Assembly (NCBI GenBank): GCA_964590075.1
Contig: CAZPXS010000001.1
Span: 369,192-433,191 of the forward strand
Direction: 5' to 3'
Source: JAGDVO01 sp964590075 [NCBI: uncultured Aquificales bacterium]
GTDB lineage: Bacteria > Thermosulfidibacterota > Thermosulfidibacteria > Thermosulfidibacterales
DNA length: 64,000 nt
The position numbers and the translations under genes were made by a program. A model generated the notes under the pieces. That model worked only from the letters and a program-made list of their open reading frames with translations, did not search any database and was not told where the DNA came from. Shown piece by piece: positions 1 through 8,441 of this stretch. How positions within the stretch are numbered: the stretch's first letter is position 1; every line of letters begins with the position of its first letter.

Positions 1-2
1 GA

Positions 3-728
3 CACTGCCATATATGGAGGGAAATTACCGGTAAGGATGTGAAGCCAAATAAAATAAGGATCTTTTTTTATCTTGTGGTATATCTTATCTTTGGTTTGAC
101 CTTTGCGGTTAAGTTGTTGGAAAAGGGTGAGGAGAAGGCTGAGAAGCTTTATAGGGAGGTGGAAAAATTTTATCCTGTCGCTGGTGAGATTCTGAGGGAT
201 GAGTTTTCCCATGAAGAGATGCTTCTAAAGCTTATAGAGGAGGAGCGTCTTAGGTATATAGGGTCTATCGTACTTGGACTTAACGATGCTCTGGTGGAAC
301 TTACCGGTTCCCTTGCTGGATTTACCTTTGCGATGCAGAATAGTAAAATAATAGGTGTTGCTGGGGTAATACTCGGGATTTCGGCTGCTTTATCGATGGG
401 CGCTTCTGAGTATCTATCCCAAAAGTCGGAGAAGGATAAAAGTAAAAGTCCCGTTAAAGCCTCTATTTATACCGGCTTGGTCTATATGATTACGGTTTTT
501 CTTCTTACCTGGCCTTTCTTCGTATTTTCGAGTTACATCGTTGCCTTTGTTCTATCACTTTTATCTGCCATTGGGATAATCTATCTTTTTAGTCTTTTTA
601 TCTCTGTGATAAACGATGTCGATTTTAAGAAGGAGTTTACGGAAATGTTATCCATAAGTATGGGAGTAGCAGTTATATCCTTCTTAGTTGGTATCATAGC
701 GAGAAAGAGCTTGGGTATCGAAATTTAA
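3..728 (+). CDS. Membrane-bound ferritin-like/VIT1-CCC1 iron transporter, 5'-truncated by window edge
   Basis: This is the C-terminal part of a VIT1/CCC1-type Fe/Mn transporter of the kind that carries an N-terminal ferritin-like (rubrerythrin) domain. The transporter signature begins at the IVLGLNDALVELTG motif and continues with about five membrane helices. A first in-frame GTG lies at 39, but the frame is open to the window edge, and the upstream codons (ending HIWREITGKDV) resemble the junction between the ferritin-like domain and the VIT domain in that family. The basic-acidic stretch GEEKAEKL with EFSHEEMLLKLIEEERL also carries ferritin-like EExxH-type residues. I therefore treat the gene as starting outside the window. 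Its likely role is iron or manganese export coupled to metal sensing or oxidation. The fusion is inferred from remembered family architecture; the open frame is seen directly. Confidence 0.75.
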   Translation, partial: HCHIWREITGKDVKPNKIRIFFYLVVYLIFGLTFAVKLLEKGEEKAEKLYREVEKFYPVAGEILRDEFSHEEMLLKLIEEERLRYIGSIVLGLNDALVELTGSLAGFTFAMQNSKIIGVAGVILGISAALSMGASEYLSQKSEKDKSKSPVKASIYTGLVYMITVFLLTWPFFVFSSYIVAFVLSLLSAIGIIYLFSLFISVINDVDFKKEFTEMLSISMGVAVISFLVGIIARKSLGIEI

Positions 729-772
729 ACCATCCCTATGACTTGAGTAGCATAAAAAATAATAAATTAAAG

Positions 773-845
773 CTCCCGGGGAGGGAGTCGAACCCCCGAC
801 CAGGCGGTTAACAGCCGCCCGCTCTGCCGGCTGAGCTACCCGGGA
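773..845 (-). tRNA. tRNA-Asn (anticodon GTT)
   Basis: The minus strand folds as a full cloverleaf. It has a 7-bp acceptor stem TCCCGGG/CCCGGGA, D stem GCTC/GAGC, anticodon stem GGCGG/CCGCC with loop CTGTTAA (anticodon GTT), and a T arm GGGGG-TTCGACT-CCCTC. The discriminator base is G and the next bases are CT, so the terminal CCA is not encoded and must be added by CCA transferase. It lies 40 bases downstream of the oligosaccharyltransferase gene on the same strand. A T-rich stretch follows on the minus strand (TTTTTT near 755-760), which may end transcription. Confidence 0.97.
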
Positions 846-885
846 ACTTAACTGATCTAATATATAGCCAAGAGCCCTTTCCTTG

Positions 886-3027
886 TCAATACCTGTCCTT
901 CACTCTGTAAACTACCATTACGGGAAAATCGTCGAGTACAAGTTCAAAAAACCTCGGGTCATAATTTCTCAGGATGAACATTTTGTTGAAGAGACTATCG
1001 GTTTGGCTTGGATCAAGTACGAGGACAAGGGCCCTTGTGCCTTTTGGTGTGTCCACCACTTCAACGTCTATCCCCACATCTCTGACAGGTATTTCATTAG
1101 CTTTATTACCCGTTTTTATTATTATTCTTCTTACAGGTATCTCCTGTGAACGAGTCCTTAGAACTTTGTTTTCCGTATCGAACTCCACCCCTATATCTTC
1201 ACAAAAGATGGACTTGTCGTTCACGTTGTAACATTTCTCAGGCAGGATTATTTTCCCGCTATTTCCTGTTTTAGTCTTGAAATCATAGGTTCCAAAGTAA
1301 TTTATCCAACCAAATTTAGGTATAAGATCAGCTGTGAAAACCCAATAGGTAGGTACTTTTATAGGAGCTTTGAATTCACCTTTTTCAACTCTACTTACTA
1401 TCTCCTCTCCCTTTACACCATTATTTATAAGCTCAATGATCTTATTAAGCCCGTAGTTTGTTATAAATGATGTGATCAACCAACCCTTTTCCGGATTATC
1501 CACGGAAAAGCTTCTCGCTACAAAGTAGGTTTTCGGTGAGGTTTGACTACCACCATCGTGTACATTAGCCCTTTCGGAGTAGAGGTTGAAGGCATAACCA
1601 TAGTCCCACCAGGTCCATATTACCGAGTTTTGGGGAGTATTATTCTTTATCCATTCCATATCTCTCACCGTATTTGCACTAGCCTTTGGTGTGCTTATTA
1701 CGTATTCATTTACGTCCCATTGGACCATGATCGAGAGTATTAAAGCGATAAAACCAGTTATACTTTTTACTATTATAATTTTCTTTTCTCCTGTAATGAG
1801 TTTTTCCATTGCAAATTCAACTAAATAACCCAATCCAAATCCTGCGAAGGGAGCAAGATACATAATAAACCTTGCCCCGCTTCTGAATGATAATAGACCC
1901 ATTATGAATATCGGTATAAGATAAAGCGCCTTTTTCCACTTTGTTATTATATAGACAAAAAAGCCGATTAAACCTATAGCTGAAAATAGGGAATTTAGGT
2001 ACAAGCTCTTAAGGATAGCCATCACCTCTAGTTTTTGTAACTCTGAGATAGATAGGAAGACGTTTGGGAAATCCGAAAAGAATTTGTCTACGTTTGTCTT
2101 CAAGTTTATTCCTATTACGAGGGTCATTACCTGTTTATATAACTGTAAAGGAGCTTCATAGAGGTACCATAACTGAGGTAGAAGAATTATAACCCAGGAG
2201 ATTATCCTATCTCTATTTATCTTCCCGTTTATAAGAGTATCGCCTATAAATAGAAAGACTAATTGAACTATTATTATATTGGAATGGGCGTACCAGAGGT
2301 AGTATAGGAGCGTGGTAATTGAGAGTAAGATCGAGTATATGAATCTCTTATTTTTTTCGTTATAAACAACAAGTAGTGAAAGTAGTGAAATAGAGAAGGG
2401 GAAGAAGAGATTTAACATGTCGTGGTCTAATCTCATAAGGTTGGTTCTTGCTAAGAATATTGGGGAACTAACTGCGGTGAGGGCTCCAAGGATACCACCC
2501 CACGGACTTTTAGTTAGTAACCCGTATATAAATAGAGGTATAACGGTTAGTGTTGTAAGTATATAAACTCCATGCCATGTTATGCTTTCGAAGGAAGCCT
2601 TGGTTAATCTGTTGATTATATATACAAATATACTCGGCCCATTCCCGCTTATACCGTATTCCGGGTATATCTTTGTTTCATTTAACTGAGTTTTTAAGAT
2701 ATTATCCGGGTAGAATCTAAGTGGATCTGGTTTACCTATCTTGAAGTTTCCGTTTATCATGTCCTTTGCTATCCTTGCGAAATAGAAGGAATCGTATTCG
2801 CTGTAGATAGGTGTTCCATTGTAGAAAAATACACTTTTATTTTCCTCCCAGAATTTTACATCCCTTAACCTTATGTATATAGAAAAGATGGCAACTAGTA
2901 GGATAGAAATTATGAGGATGATTGTGTTAAGTAGCTTCAGTGTTTTTTCTCTTCCTCTATTATCCTCTGTGATAGGTGTTCTATCAGACTTCTCAGTTTT
3001 TCTGACACCCTTATTCTGTAGTGCCAT
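886..3027 (-). CDS. PglB/Stt3-type oligosaccharyltransferase
   Basis: 713 residues, the catalytic subunit of protein N-glycosylation, moving a lipid-linked glycan to Asn in the periplasm. The N-terminal two thirds is polytopic, with a first helix at about residues 32-52. Seen motifs are the first acidic site in SEYDSFYF (Asp about 79), the DxD motif in RLDHDMLN (about 200), and the hallmark WWDYG near residue 472 followed by the soluble C-terminal domain. The C-terminus ([18 protein letters not shown]) resembles that of Campylobacter PglB, which I recall has about the same length. An AAGGGGTG ribosome site 5 bases before the ATG at 3027 supports this start, even though it makes a 91-base overlap with pncB. 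No other pgl or flippase gene is nearby, so the glycan source is not visible. Confidence 0.9.
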   Translation of the reverse strand: MALQNKGVRKTEKSDRTPITEDNRGREKTLKLLNTIILIISILLVAIFSIYIRLRDVKFWEENKSVFFYNGTPIYSEYDSFYFARIAKDMINGNFKIGKPDPLRFYPDNILKTQLNETKIYPEYGISGNGPSIFVYIINRLTKASFESITWHGVYILTTLTVIPLFIYGLLTKSPWGGILGALTAVSSPIFLARTNLMRLDHDMLNLFFPFSISLLSLLVVYNEKNKRFIYSILLSITTLLYYLWYAHSNIIIVQLVFLFIGDTLINGKINRDRIISWVIILLPQLWYLYEAPLQLYKQVMTLVIGINLKTNVDKFFSDFPNVFLSISELQKLEVMAILKSLYLNSLFSAIGLIGFFVYIITKWKKALYLIPIFIMGLLSFRSGARFIMYLAPFAGFGLGYLVEFAMEKLITGEKKIIIVKSITGFIALILSIMVQWDVNEYVISTPKASANTVRDMEWIKNNTPQNSVIWTWWDYGYAFNLYSERANVHDGGSQTSPKTYFVARSFSVDNPEKGWLITSFITNYGLNKIIELINNGVKGEEIVSRVEKGEFKAPIKVPTYWVFTADLIPKFGWINYFGTYDFKTKTGNSGKIILPEKCYNVNDKSIFCEDIGVEFDTENKVLRTRSQEIPVRRIIIKTGNKANEIPVRDVGIDVEVVDTPKGTRALVLVLDPSQTDSLFNKMFILRNYDPRFFELVLDDFPVMVVYRVKDRY

Positions 3028-4319
3028 TTTTCACCCCTTATCCTTTTTGCTTCTTCTGGTAGTAGCGTGTAGTTACTCAAACAGGATTCCCTTATCCTGT
3101 TTATGGATGGGTAGTCCACTATCACCCTGCCATTTTCCATGAATTTTCTAAGTAATGGGTAGGCTTCTTTTTCCGGGGCTTTTTCATCCGATAGACATAT
3201 GACATCTTCGACCATTACTCCGTTTCTTATAACTCGCCAAACCTGCTTTTTCCCGGGTAGAGTTATTTTTCCGGTTGATAGCTTTATCTTCGGTCCAGAT
3301 TCATCTTCAACGAGTTTATACACCCCTCCGAGGCTGGGTGCATCCTTCGAAACTCCCATCTCCGTTCCTACTCCGAAGATATCAACCTGGGCACCGTTAG
3401 CTATTAGATCCTCGATCCTGTACTCATTTAGATCACCACTTAGAACTATCTTCACATAATGGAGATTCTCCCTATCCAACATCTCCCTCACTGTTTTACT
3501 TAACTTTACAAGATTGCCGGAGTCTATCCTCACACCCCTTAGTCTATATCCCTTTCTTTCCATTTCCTTTGCAACTATAATAGCGTTTTTTGCTCCCTCT
3601 ATAACATCGTAGGTGTCGATCAATAGTATAGCGTTATTTGGAAAATGTTGGACAAAAACTCTAAAGGCGGTTAACTCATCCTTAAAACTCATGATGTATG
3701 AGTGTGCCATTGTCCCAACTACAGGTATGTTGTAGAGTTTTCCTGCAAGTACGTTACTTGTACCCGTACAACCTGCTATGTAGGATGCTCTCGCCGCTTT
3801 TATCGCTGCATCTACACTGTGATCCCTACGTGGTGAAAAATCTACCACACTTCTTGCCTTTGCCGATATCACTACCCTTGCCGACTTTGAAGCTACCATC
3901 GACTGGTAGTTGAAGACGTTAAGTAGAAAGGTCTCTACTATTTGTGCTTCTATTCTCGGAGCCGTTACCCTTATTACTGGTTCCTGTTGAAAAAATATCT
4001 CCCCCTCTGGTATCGCCCATACTTCCCCGGTAAATCTAAAATCTCTAAGGTAGTCTAAAAAGTCTTGCGAAAAGAGATTCAAACTTTTAAGGTATTCTAT
4101 CGCCTCTTTCGAGAATTTCAGGTTTTCAAGGTAGTAGAGTATCTGTTCTAATCCGCAGGATACAAGGAAGTTCCTGTTCTCCGGTAGTTCTCTAACGAAG
4201 AGATCAAAGGTCGATAAATCGTTCATTCCGGCTCTGTAGTAACTATCAGCCATGGTGAGTTCATATAGATCGGTAAGTAGGGCCATATTATCCGGAGTTA
4301 CAAAGCCGAATTCTACCAC
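2937..4319 (-). CDS. pncB: Nicotinate phosphoribosyltransferase
   Basis: 460 residues. It converts nicotinate and PRPP to nicotinate mononucleotide in NAD salvage (Preiss-Handler pathway), in the cytoplasm. Family motifs are visible: [15 protein letters not shown] near the N-terminus, [31 protein letters not shown], the PRPP-site RIDSGNL, and [21 protein letters not shown]. The GTG start at 4319 is preceded by AAGGAGAGGAGAGG and overlaps the stop of the upstream small gene by 7 bases, so translation is probably coupled. Its 3' end overlaps the oligosaccharyltransferase gene by 91 bases, which is long for neighbours on one strand. Length is normal for the family. The gene sits in a seven-gene minus-strand operon whose other members have no obvious link to NAD. 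Confidence 0.95.
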   Translation of the reverse strand: MVEFGFVTPDNMALLTDLYELTMADSYYRAGMNDLSTFDLFVRELPENRNFLVSCGLEQILYYLENLKFSKEAIEYLKSLNLFSQDFLDYLRDFRFTGEVWAIPEGEIFFQQEPVIRVTAPRIEAQIVETFLLNVFNYQSMVASKSARVVISAKARSVVDFSPRRDHSVDAAIKAARASYIAGCTGTSNVLAGKLYNIPVVGTMAHSYIMSFKDELTAFRVFVQHFPNNAILLIDTYDVIEGAKNAIIVAKEMERKGYRLRGVRIDSGNLVKLSKTVREMLDRENLHYVKIVLSGDLNEYRIEDLIANGAQVDIFGVGTEMGVSKDAPSLGGVYKLVEDESGPKIKLSTGKITLPGKKQVWRVIRNGVMVEDVICLSDEKAPEKEAYPLLRKFMENGRVIVDYPSINRIRESCLSNYTLLPEEAKRIRGEKWHYRIRVSEKLRSLIEHLSQRIIEEEKKH

Positions 4320-4588
4320 CCTCTCCTCTCCTTATCTATCTGTATCACTATTTCGGAAAAGATTTTCCAAAGGGCTTTGTCGATCTTTATATCGAGTGGT
4401 TCTTCATAATCGAAGGATTCACCTAATGCCTCAAGTATCTCCTCTATCTCCACACCTTCGTACATTACGAGCCTTTCTAACGTTCTGCCCGCTGCCCTCT
4501 TCATATCATCTCTAGTGGGATTGTTCCTGTCATCGAGCATGTTAAGAGCTATACTTACTATTACCCTTCTATTTATCCCACCCATCAC
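4313..4588 (-). CDS. Conserved-looking small protein of unknown function
   Basis: 91 residues, mostly helical in character, ending with a highly charged segment ([24 protein letters not shown], positions about 68-91). I do not recognise a family. The ATG at 4588 overlaps the patatin gene's 3' end by 4 bases (ATGA), and its own stop overlaps pncB by 7 bases. It is therefore translated as part of the operon and is very probably real. There is no signal peptide, membrane segment or cysteine motif. The N-terminal part ([20 protein letters not shown]) with alternating charged helices could be a DNA- or protein-binding helical bundle, but that is a guess. Confidence 0.7.
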   Translation of the reverse strand: MMGGINRRVIVSIALNMLDDRNNPTRDDMKRAAGRTLERLVMYEGVEIEEILEALGESFDYEEPLDIKIDKALWKIFSEIVIQIDKERRGW

Positions 4589-5520
4589 ACCACCACTGGT
4601 TTTATCTTTTTTATCTTCTCAATACTATTTTTCTTTCTTTTATTCAAAGGGTTCAGTTTCTTAAATAGCATTTTAGTTTTTATGTGCCTTAAAAGGTTTT
4701 TCGTGGCCATTACCCCCCTTTCAAATATCTCGTTGGCCTTATCAAAGTCGTTCCAGTAATAGTCTCCCACATCCGGTTCGATAAGAACATCCATCTCATC
4801 TCTTCTCATCTCACATAGATAGAATCTCGCTATCTCATCTGACCTGAGAATTATGCTCATGGAGTTCTTTATGGGTTCACTACTTTCCAGGTCCTTTGAT
4901 ACATTAACCCCTATCACAAAGTCCGCCCCAAGCATGTAGCAGATAGAGGAAGGTATAACATCCACCCAACCTCCATCTACCAGCAACATACCCCTGAGTT
5001 GTATAGGTGGGAATATACCAGGTATAGCGGAGCTTGCGGCTACGGAGGATAGTATGTTCCCCCTCGTTATCACTACTTCCCTTCCCGTTATTATATCGAG
5101 TGAAATAACAGCTGTCTTTAATAACAGATCCTCTATGTTTTTGTTATACTCATCTTTCAGTATAACCTTTAGTCCCTCTATGTACTCCTTTTCGCCGATT
5201 ATACTTGTCGAGGTAAACAGCCTTGCATAGGTTTTCCCGATCTTTATAAACTCAAATAACTGTTCCAGTGGATTCTTTTTAACCTTTTCTTTAAACATCG
5301 ATGAGAGCTCTTTAAGATACTTTTCCCTTATCGCGTAATTTATATCCTGCCATAGTTTTTCCCAGGAGGGGTGGTTGGCATACTTTACCGCTATTATAGA
5401 GCCTATCGAGGTGCCACAAATCACGGATACTTTGATTCCCTCTTCCTCTAGGACCTTTAGCACACCTATATGGGCTATCCCCCTTGCTCCACCGCCACCT
5501 AAAGCTAATCCGATTTTCAT
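4585..5520 (-). CDS. Patatin-like phospholipase (RssA/YchK type)
   Basis: 311 residues. This is a serine acyl hydrolase of the patatin family, expected to release fatty acids from phospholipids or related esters. The oxyanion motif GGGGARG begins at about residue 8, the nucleophile elbow is GTSIG (Ser about 41), and the catalytic aspartate is in the DGG motif near residue 187 (LLVDGGWVDVIP). So the Ser-Asp dyad is complete. There is no signal peptide; a basic C-terminus (KKLNPLNKRKKNSIEKIKK) could contact membranes. The gene overlaps both neighbours by 4 bases, showing tight coupling to the J-like gene upstream and the unknown gene downstream. The substrate cannot be told from sequence. Confidence 0.9.
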   Translation of the reverse strand: MKIGLALGGGGARGIAHIGVLKVLEEEGIKVSVICGTSIGSIIAVKYANHPSWEKLWQDINYAIREKYLKELSSMFKEKVKKNPLEQLFEFIKIGKTYARLFTSTSIIGEKEYIEGLKVILKDEYNKNIEDLLLKTAVISLDIITGREVVITRGNILSSVAASSAIPGIFPPIQLRGMLLVDGGWVDVIPSSICYMLGADFVIGVNVSKDLESSEPIKNSMSIILRSDEIARFYLCEMRRDEMDVLIEPDVGDYYWNDFDKANEIFERGVMATKNLLRHIKTKMLFKKLNPLNKRKKNSIEKIKKIKPVVV

Positions 5521-5777
5521 TCCCTTTTGAAGCTCCAGAACAACCTCTCCATCAACCTCTCTTCCGGGAAGGCGAGTAAAAATTCGTTCTTGTCCATTCT
5601 AAAGGGATAATTCTCGATTAGTTCTATAAGTATCTTATACGCTCTGTTAATCTCTACTAATTCCTCTTCATTTGCTACTTTTACCTTTTTTCTGTATCTT
5701 TCTTTTAGTTCTCTTAAACTTACGGGTGGATTTATCTCAAGTATACTCAGAGCCTTTATTATATCATCATATTTCAA
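5517..5777 (-). CDS. Small J-like protein lacking the HPD motif
   Basis: 86 residues. The first 55 residues resemble a DnaJ J-domain: helix I ALSILEINPPVSLRELKERYRKK, then a second helix ending in EINRAYKIL. The HPD tripeptide that stimulates Hsp70 ATPase is absent; the loop reads KKVKVANEEEL. The C-terminal tail (ENYPFRMDKNEFLLAFPEERLMERLFW, split over residues 55-82) recalls tails of short J proteins from thermophilic bacteria, as I remember them. Without HPD it is unlikely to be a normal DnaK co-chaperone and may be a J-like scaffold. It overlaps genes on both sides by 4 bases within the operon. Confidence 0.7.
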   Translation of the reverse strand: MKYDDIIKALSILEINPPVSLRELKERYRKKVKVANEEELVEINRAYKILIELIENYPFRMDKNEFLLAFPEERLMERLFWSFKRE

Positions 5778-6340
5778 ACCTTTTCTCTCCTTACCAGCGG
5801 TAGTTTTTTCTCCCTTATAAAGAATTCCGAAGATTCTCTTATATTCACGGCGAGTTTTTTCTCACCCTGTGTCTCTACTAATCTACCTATACTAGCTCTT
5901 ACCTTCTCAAGCGTTTCACTCTCATAGTAACCGATGAGGCCTATCGTAGAGGTAGGTAGCTTGAAATAACTATTTATCCTATCAAGTCCATCCTTTAGGT
6001 CCGATAGTTTTTTGGAGCAGGTTACTATAACCGCGTTGTTCTTACTTGCTATAAGATAGTGAACTCCAAGGGGATAGTCTTTATTTTCTAAGACTTTATT
6101 ATAAACATACTTTCTTCCAAATTCTAAGTCTTCCTCCTGAATCTTAAGTACCGGTGGGTTTATCTCGTTTAATAGCCTAGCTACGTACTCTCTATCGGGT
6201 TCATCCATGTTGTGAATTTCTGCTAAAACAAGATCCGATACAAAGTAGTCGAAATCCTTTATCTCAGATAGGAGTTTCTCTTTAAATTCCTCCCTTATAG
6301 CTAATAATAGGCTGGTAGTTTCTATGTACTTTTTAGGCAT
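5774..6340 (-). CDS. Divergent PIN-domain-like protein
   Basis: 188 residues. The N-terminus (KKYIETTSLLLAI) matches the first strand of PIN-domain nucleases, where an Asp is usual but Glu is seen here. It continues with FVSDLVLAEI (second acidic position) and DYPLGVHYLIASKNNAVIVTCS, which fits the third acidic position and the final strand. The usual last Asp of PIN active sites (VTxD) is replaced by VTCSKK, so nuclease activity is uncertain. A C-terminal extension of about 50 residues follows. It is not paired with an antitoxin-type gene, which argues against a VapC toxin. The gene ends 4 bases into the J-like gene and begins 3 bases after the flavin reductase stop. Confidence 0.6.
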   Translation of the reverse strand: MPKKYIETTSLLLAIREEFKEKLLSEIKDFDYFVSDLVLAEIHNMDEPDREYVARLLNEINPPVLKIQEEDLEFGRKYVYNKVLENKDYPLGVHYLIASKNNAVIVTCSKKLSDLKDGLDRINSYFKLPTSTIGLIGYYESETLEKVRASIGRLVETQGEKKLAVNIRESSEFFIREKKLPLVRREKV

Positions 6341-6343
6341 CTT

Positions 6344-6895
6344 CTACCCCCTTTTTTTCGAAAAGCCGTATCTACCTATGATTTCACCAAGTGTAGAGTA
6401 TTCCGATGAGAATGGTAGGAAGGCTAATGGATTGAGAGAATCTAAGGTTGGTTTATAATTTTCGTCGACATAAAGGTTTACCACTTTACCTATAAACATA
6501 GTATGTACACCAACAGGTAGCTCGTGTACGACTTCACATTCAATGTTAACAGGGCATTCCATGATTAGAGGTACACCGGTTACCTCTCCCTTAAAGATGG
6601 TAAAGTTACATAGTTCAAATTTGTTGGCATTCTTGCCGCTTACCGTTCCACAGATATCAACCTTTTCAACCATATTAGCTGTAGGCATGTTTATTCCGAA
6701 TACGGAATCTTCCTTTATAAGCTTGTAGGAGTGTCTTGTAGGTCTTATGGATATGTAGAGCTGGGGAGGATCGGAACAGACTATTCCCGTCCACGCTATA
6801 GTGACTATGTTGGGACTATTTATACCGCATGTAACGAGAACACATGGTGTTGGATACATAAACCTTTCCGTTGGATTTATCCTCTTTTTAGCCAT
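6344..6895 (-). CDS. Flavin reductase-like (DIM6/NTAB family) FMN-binding protein
   Basis: About 183 residues. The family binds FMN and reduces flavins or acts as flavoredoxin-type electron carriers in the cytoplasm. Seen features: PTPCVLVTCG near the N-terminus, the FMN-site segment VTIAWTGIVCSDPPQLYISIRP with RHSYKLI, then FGINMPTA and GEVTGVPLIMECPVNIEC. I chose the ATG at 6895, not the longer frame from 6958, because a GGGGG ribosome site lies 7-8 bases upstream and the longer form would cross the divergent M20 gene start. It heads the minus-strand operon. The exact electron partner is unknown. Confidence 0.85.
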   Translation of the reverse strand: MAKKRINPTERFMYPTPCVLVTCGINSPNIVTIAWTGIVCSDPPQLYISIRPTRHSYKLIKEDSVFGINMPTANMVEKVDICGTVSGKNANKFELCNFTIFKGEVTGVPLIMECPVNIECEVVHELPVGVHTMFIGKVVNLYVDENYKPTLDSLNPLAFLPFSSEYSTLGEIIGRYGFSKKRG

Positions 6896-6934
6896 ACTTG
6901 AACCCCCGTACTCAAAATTGTTAATTATATAAGT

Positions 6935-8017
6935 ATGGAAAACTACATTATAAGTCAACTTTTAAGGCTTATATCGATACCTAGTGTTTCTGGTAGGGAG
7001 AGCGATATCCTATTCTATATCGAGGAAGAGATAGAAAGGATAGGTCTAGATTACGAGAGACAAAAGGTAGAGGGGAGTTATTATAATGTCTTAGTTGGAG
7101 ATGTTAAAAAGCCGAGATGGGTTGTTTGTACCCACGTTGATACGGTTGCTCCTATCGACCTAATGCCTCCGAGGGCGGAAATTAAAAACGATAGGATTTA
7201 TGGTCTCGGTGCATGTGATGTAAAATCTGGGATAGCGGTTATGCTTGCCCTCCTTAAGGAGTTTAAGGAGCTTATTGAGGGAAAGGGTATTTTATTTGCC
7301 TTTCTCGTAGATGAGGAGAAGGATGGGAGAGGATCCAAGGAACTATCACATTACCTCTCTAACATTGAAGGGATAAAGGGTGCTATAGTGATAGAGCCTA
7401 CCAATATGGAGTTAGCTATAAGAGAGGCGGGATCGATCGAAGTTATGTGCTTTGTTGAGGGGAAATGGGCCCATGGATCATGTCCCGAGGCCGGAGATAA
7501 CGCTATAATAAAGGCTATAGATCTAATAAAGGAGTTTGACAAACTACCTTTTCTTGAGGATAGGGATGAGTTCCTGGGTGTATCCACTTACAACATCCTA
7601 TACTTCAATGGTGGTAGTGAGGAACTTAGAGTTCCGGCAAAGGCTAAATTCTTGGTCGACTTTAGAATAATGCCTGCGAGAAATACGGATGAGGCTGTGG
7701 GTAGCATTGTATCTCTCTTTAAAAAGTACGGTGTTACCTATGAGTTTAGGGATATATCGGGAGGTTTTGCTATAGATGAGTCTGAGGAAGTTGTGAGGCT
7801 CCTAGGGTTGGCCTACGAAGAGGTTTTAGGAAGTAAGCCGGTTTTAGGTGGTATGAAGAGTTGGACCGATGCTGAGAACCTCTACACTATAGAGATACCA
7901 CCTGTGGTTTTTGGTCCTGGTAGACTTGAGGATGCCCATACCCCTTGGGAAAACGTGGCAATTAAGGATCTACTTGACTTCCATAGAGTCCTGAGGAGAT
8001 TTGTTGAGATAGTTTAG
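6935..8017 (+). CDS. M20 family metallopeptidase (ArgE/DapE-like deacylase)
   Basis: 360 residues. A dinuclear-zinc amidohydrolase that removes acyl groups from amino acids or dipeptides. Metal and catalytic residues are all visible: THVDTV (His and catalytic Asp, about 66-70), GLGACDVKSG (bridging Asp), VDEEKDGRGS (catalytic Glu pair), EPT, and the C-terminal DAHTPWE (His). A lid/dimerisation segment sits between about residues 165 and 275. The best guesses are N-acetylornithine deacetylase or succinyl-DAP desuccinylase; the second would suit the DAP-type cell-wall genes just downstream, but no motif separates them. No clear ribosome site precedes the ATG. Its last 48 bases overlap the convergent NUDIX gene. 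Confidence 0.85.
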   Translation: MENYIISQLLRLISIPSVSGRESDILFYIEEEIERIGLDYERQKVEGSYYNVLVGDVKKPRWVVCTHVDTVAPIDLMPPRAEIKNDRIYGLGACDVKSGIAVMLALLKEFKELIEGKGILFAFLVDEEKDGRGSKELSHYLSNIEGIKGAIVIEPTNMELAIREAGSIEVMCFVEGKWAHGSCPEAGDNAIIKAIDLIKEFDKLPFLEDRDEFLGVSTYNILYFNGGSEELRVPAKAKFLVDFRIMPARNTDEAVGSIVSLFKKYGVTYEFRDISGGFAIDESEEVVRLLGLAYEEVLGSKPVLGGMKSWTDAENLYTIEIPPVVFGPGRLEDAHTPWENVAIKDLLDFHRVLRRFVEIV

Positions 8018-8395
8018 TAGGATATTCTTTACCTTTCCCCAGGCTCTTTTATCGGCTTCTGCTAGCCTCATCTTATCTATCTCCTCTGGACTAACGAGGG
8101 CAATTTCATCACTTTCTATAGGAATCGGATTGTCTTCTGTGGTCCCAAGGATAAGGTACATCCTAAAGGATATGTGTGGATAGCTATGTGTTATTTCTGT
8201 TAGCACCTTTATAGGTTTTACCCTTATGTTTAGTTCTTCCTTCATTTCCCTTTTTATGGCCTCGAATAGATTCTCTCCCTCTTCAACCTTTCCACCCGGA
8301 AATTCCCATAACCCTTCTAAGGGATCTCCCTTTTTCCTTTTCGCAAGAATTACCTTGCCATCCTTGAGTATGAGTCCCGCAACAACTTCCACCAT
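7970..8395 (-). CDS. NUDIX hydrolase (MutT-like)
   Basis: 141 residues. Cleaves nucleoside diphosphates linked to another moiety; MutT-type members clean oxidised dGTP from the pool. The Nudix box is seen as GKVEEGENLFEAIKREMKEEL starting near residue 35 (shown here over its core residues), with G, E, REx and EE positions present and the usual Gly after EEL replaced by Asn. The preceding GLWEFPGG is typical of MutT/pyrophosphohydrolase members. The gene converges on the M20 gene with a 48-base overlap of coding ends and diverges from rsmH with 46 bases between starts. Substrate unknown. Confidence 0.9.
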   Translation of the reverse strand: MVEVVAGLILKDGKVILAKRKKGDPLEGLWEFPGGKVEEGENLFEAIKREMKEELNIRVKPIKVLTEITHSYPHISFRMYLILGTTEDNPIPIESDEIALVSPEEIDKMRLAEADKRAWGKVKNILLNYLNKSPQDSMEVK

Positions 8396-8441
8396 CTCTT
8401 TATCCTTGCAATTAAATTCTTATATTAGTATCTTGGATACC

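Noticed and set aside
883-1149. Plus-strand frame opposite the oligosaccharyltransferase C-terminus
   Set aside because: No ribosome site or recognisable domain; it is a shadow of a well-supported gene.
5774-6340. VapC toxin of a toxin-antitoxin pair
   Set aside because: No antitoxin-type gene is adjacent; the protein is longer than VapC and lacks the last acidic residue.
6896-6958. Longer start of the flavin reductase
   Set aside because: It would cross the divergent M20 start and has no ribosome site, whereas ATG 6895 has a good one.
8226-8441. N-terminal extension of rsmH
   Set aside because: It is antisense to the NUDIX gene, and RsmH proteins begin close to the HKPVL segment at the ATG 8442.
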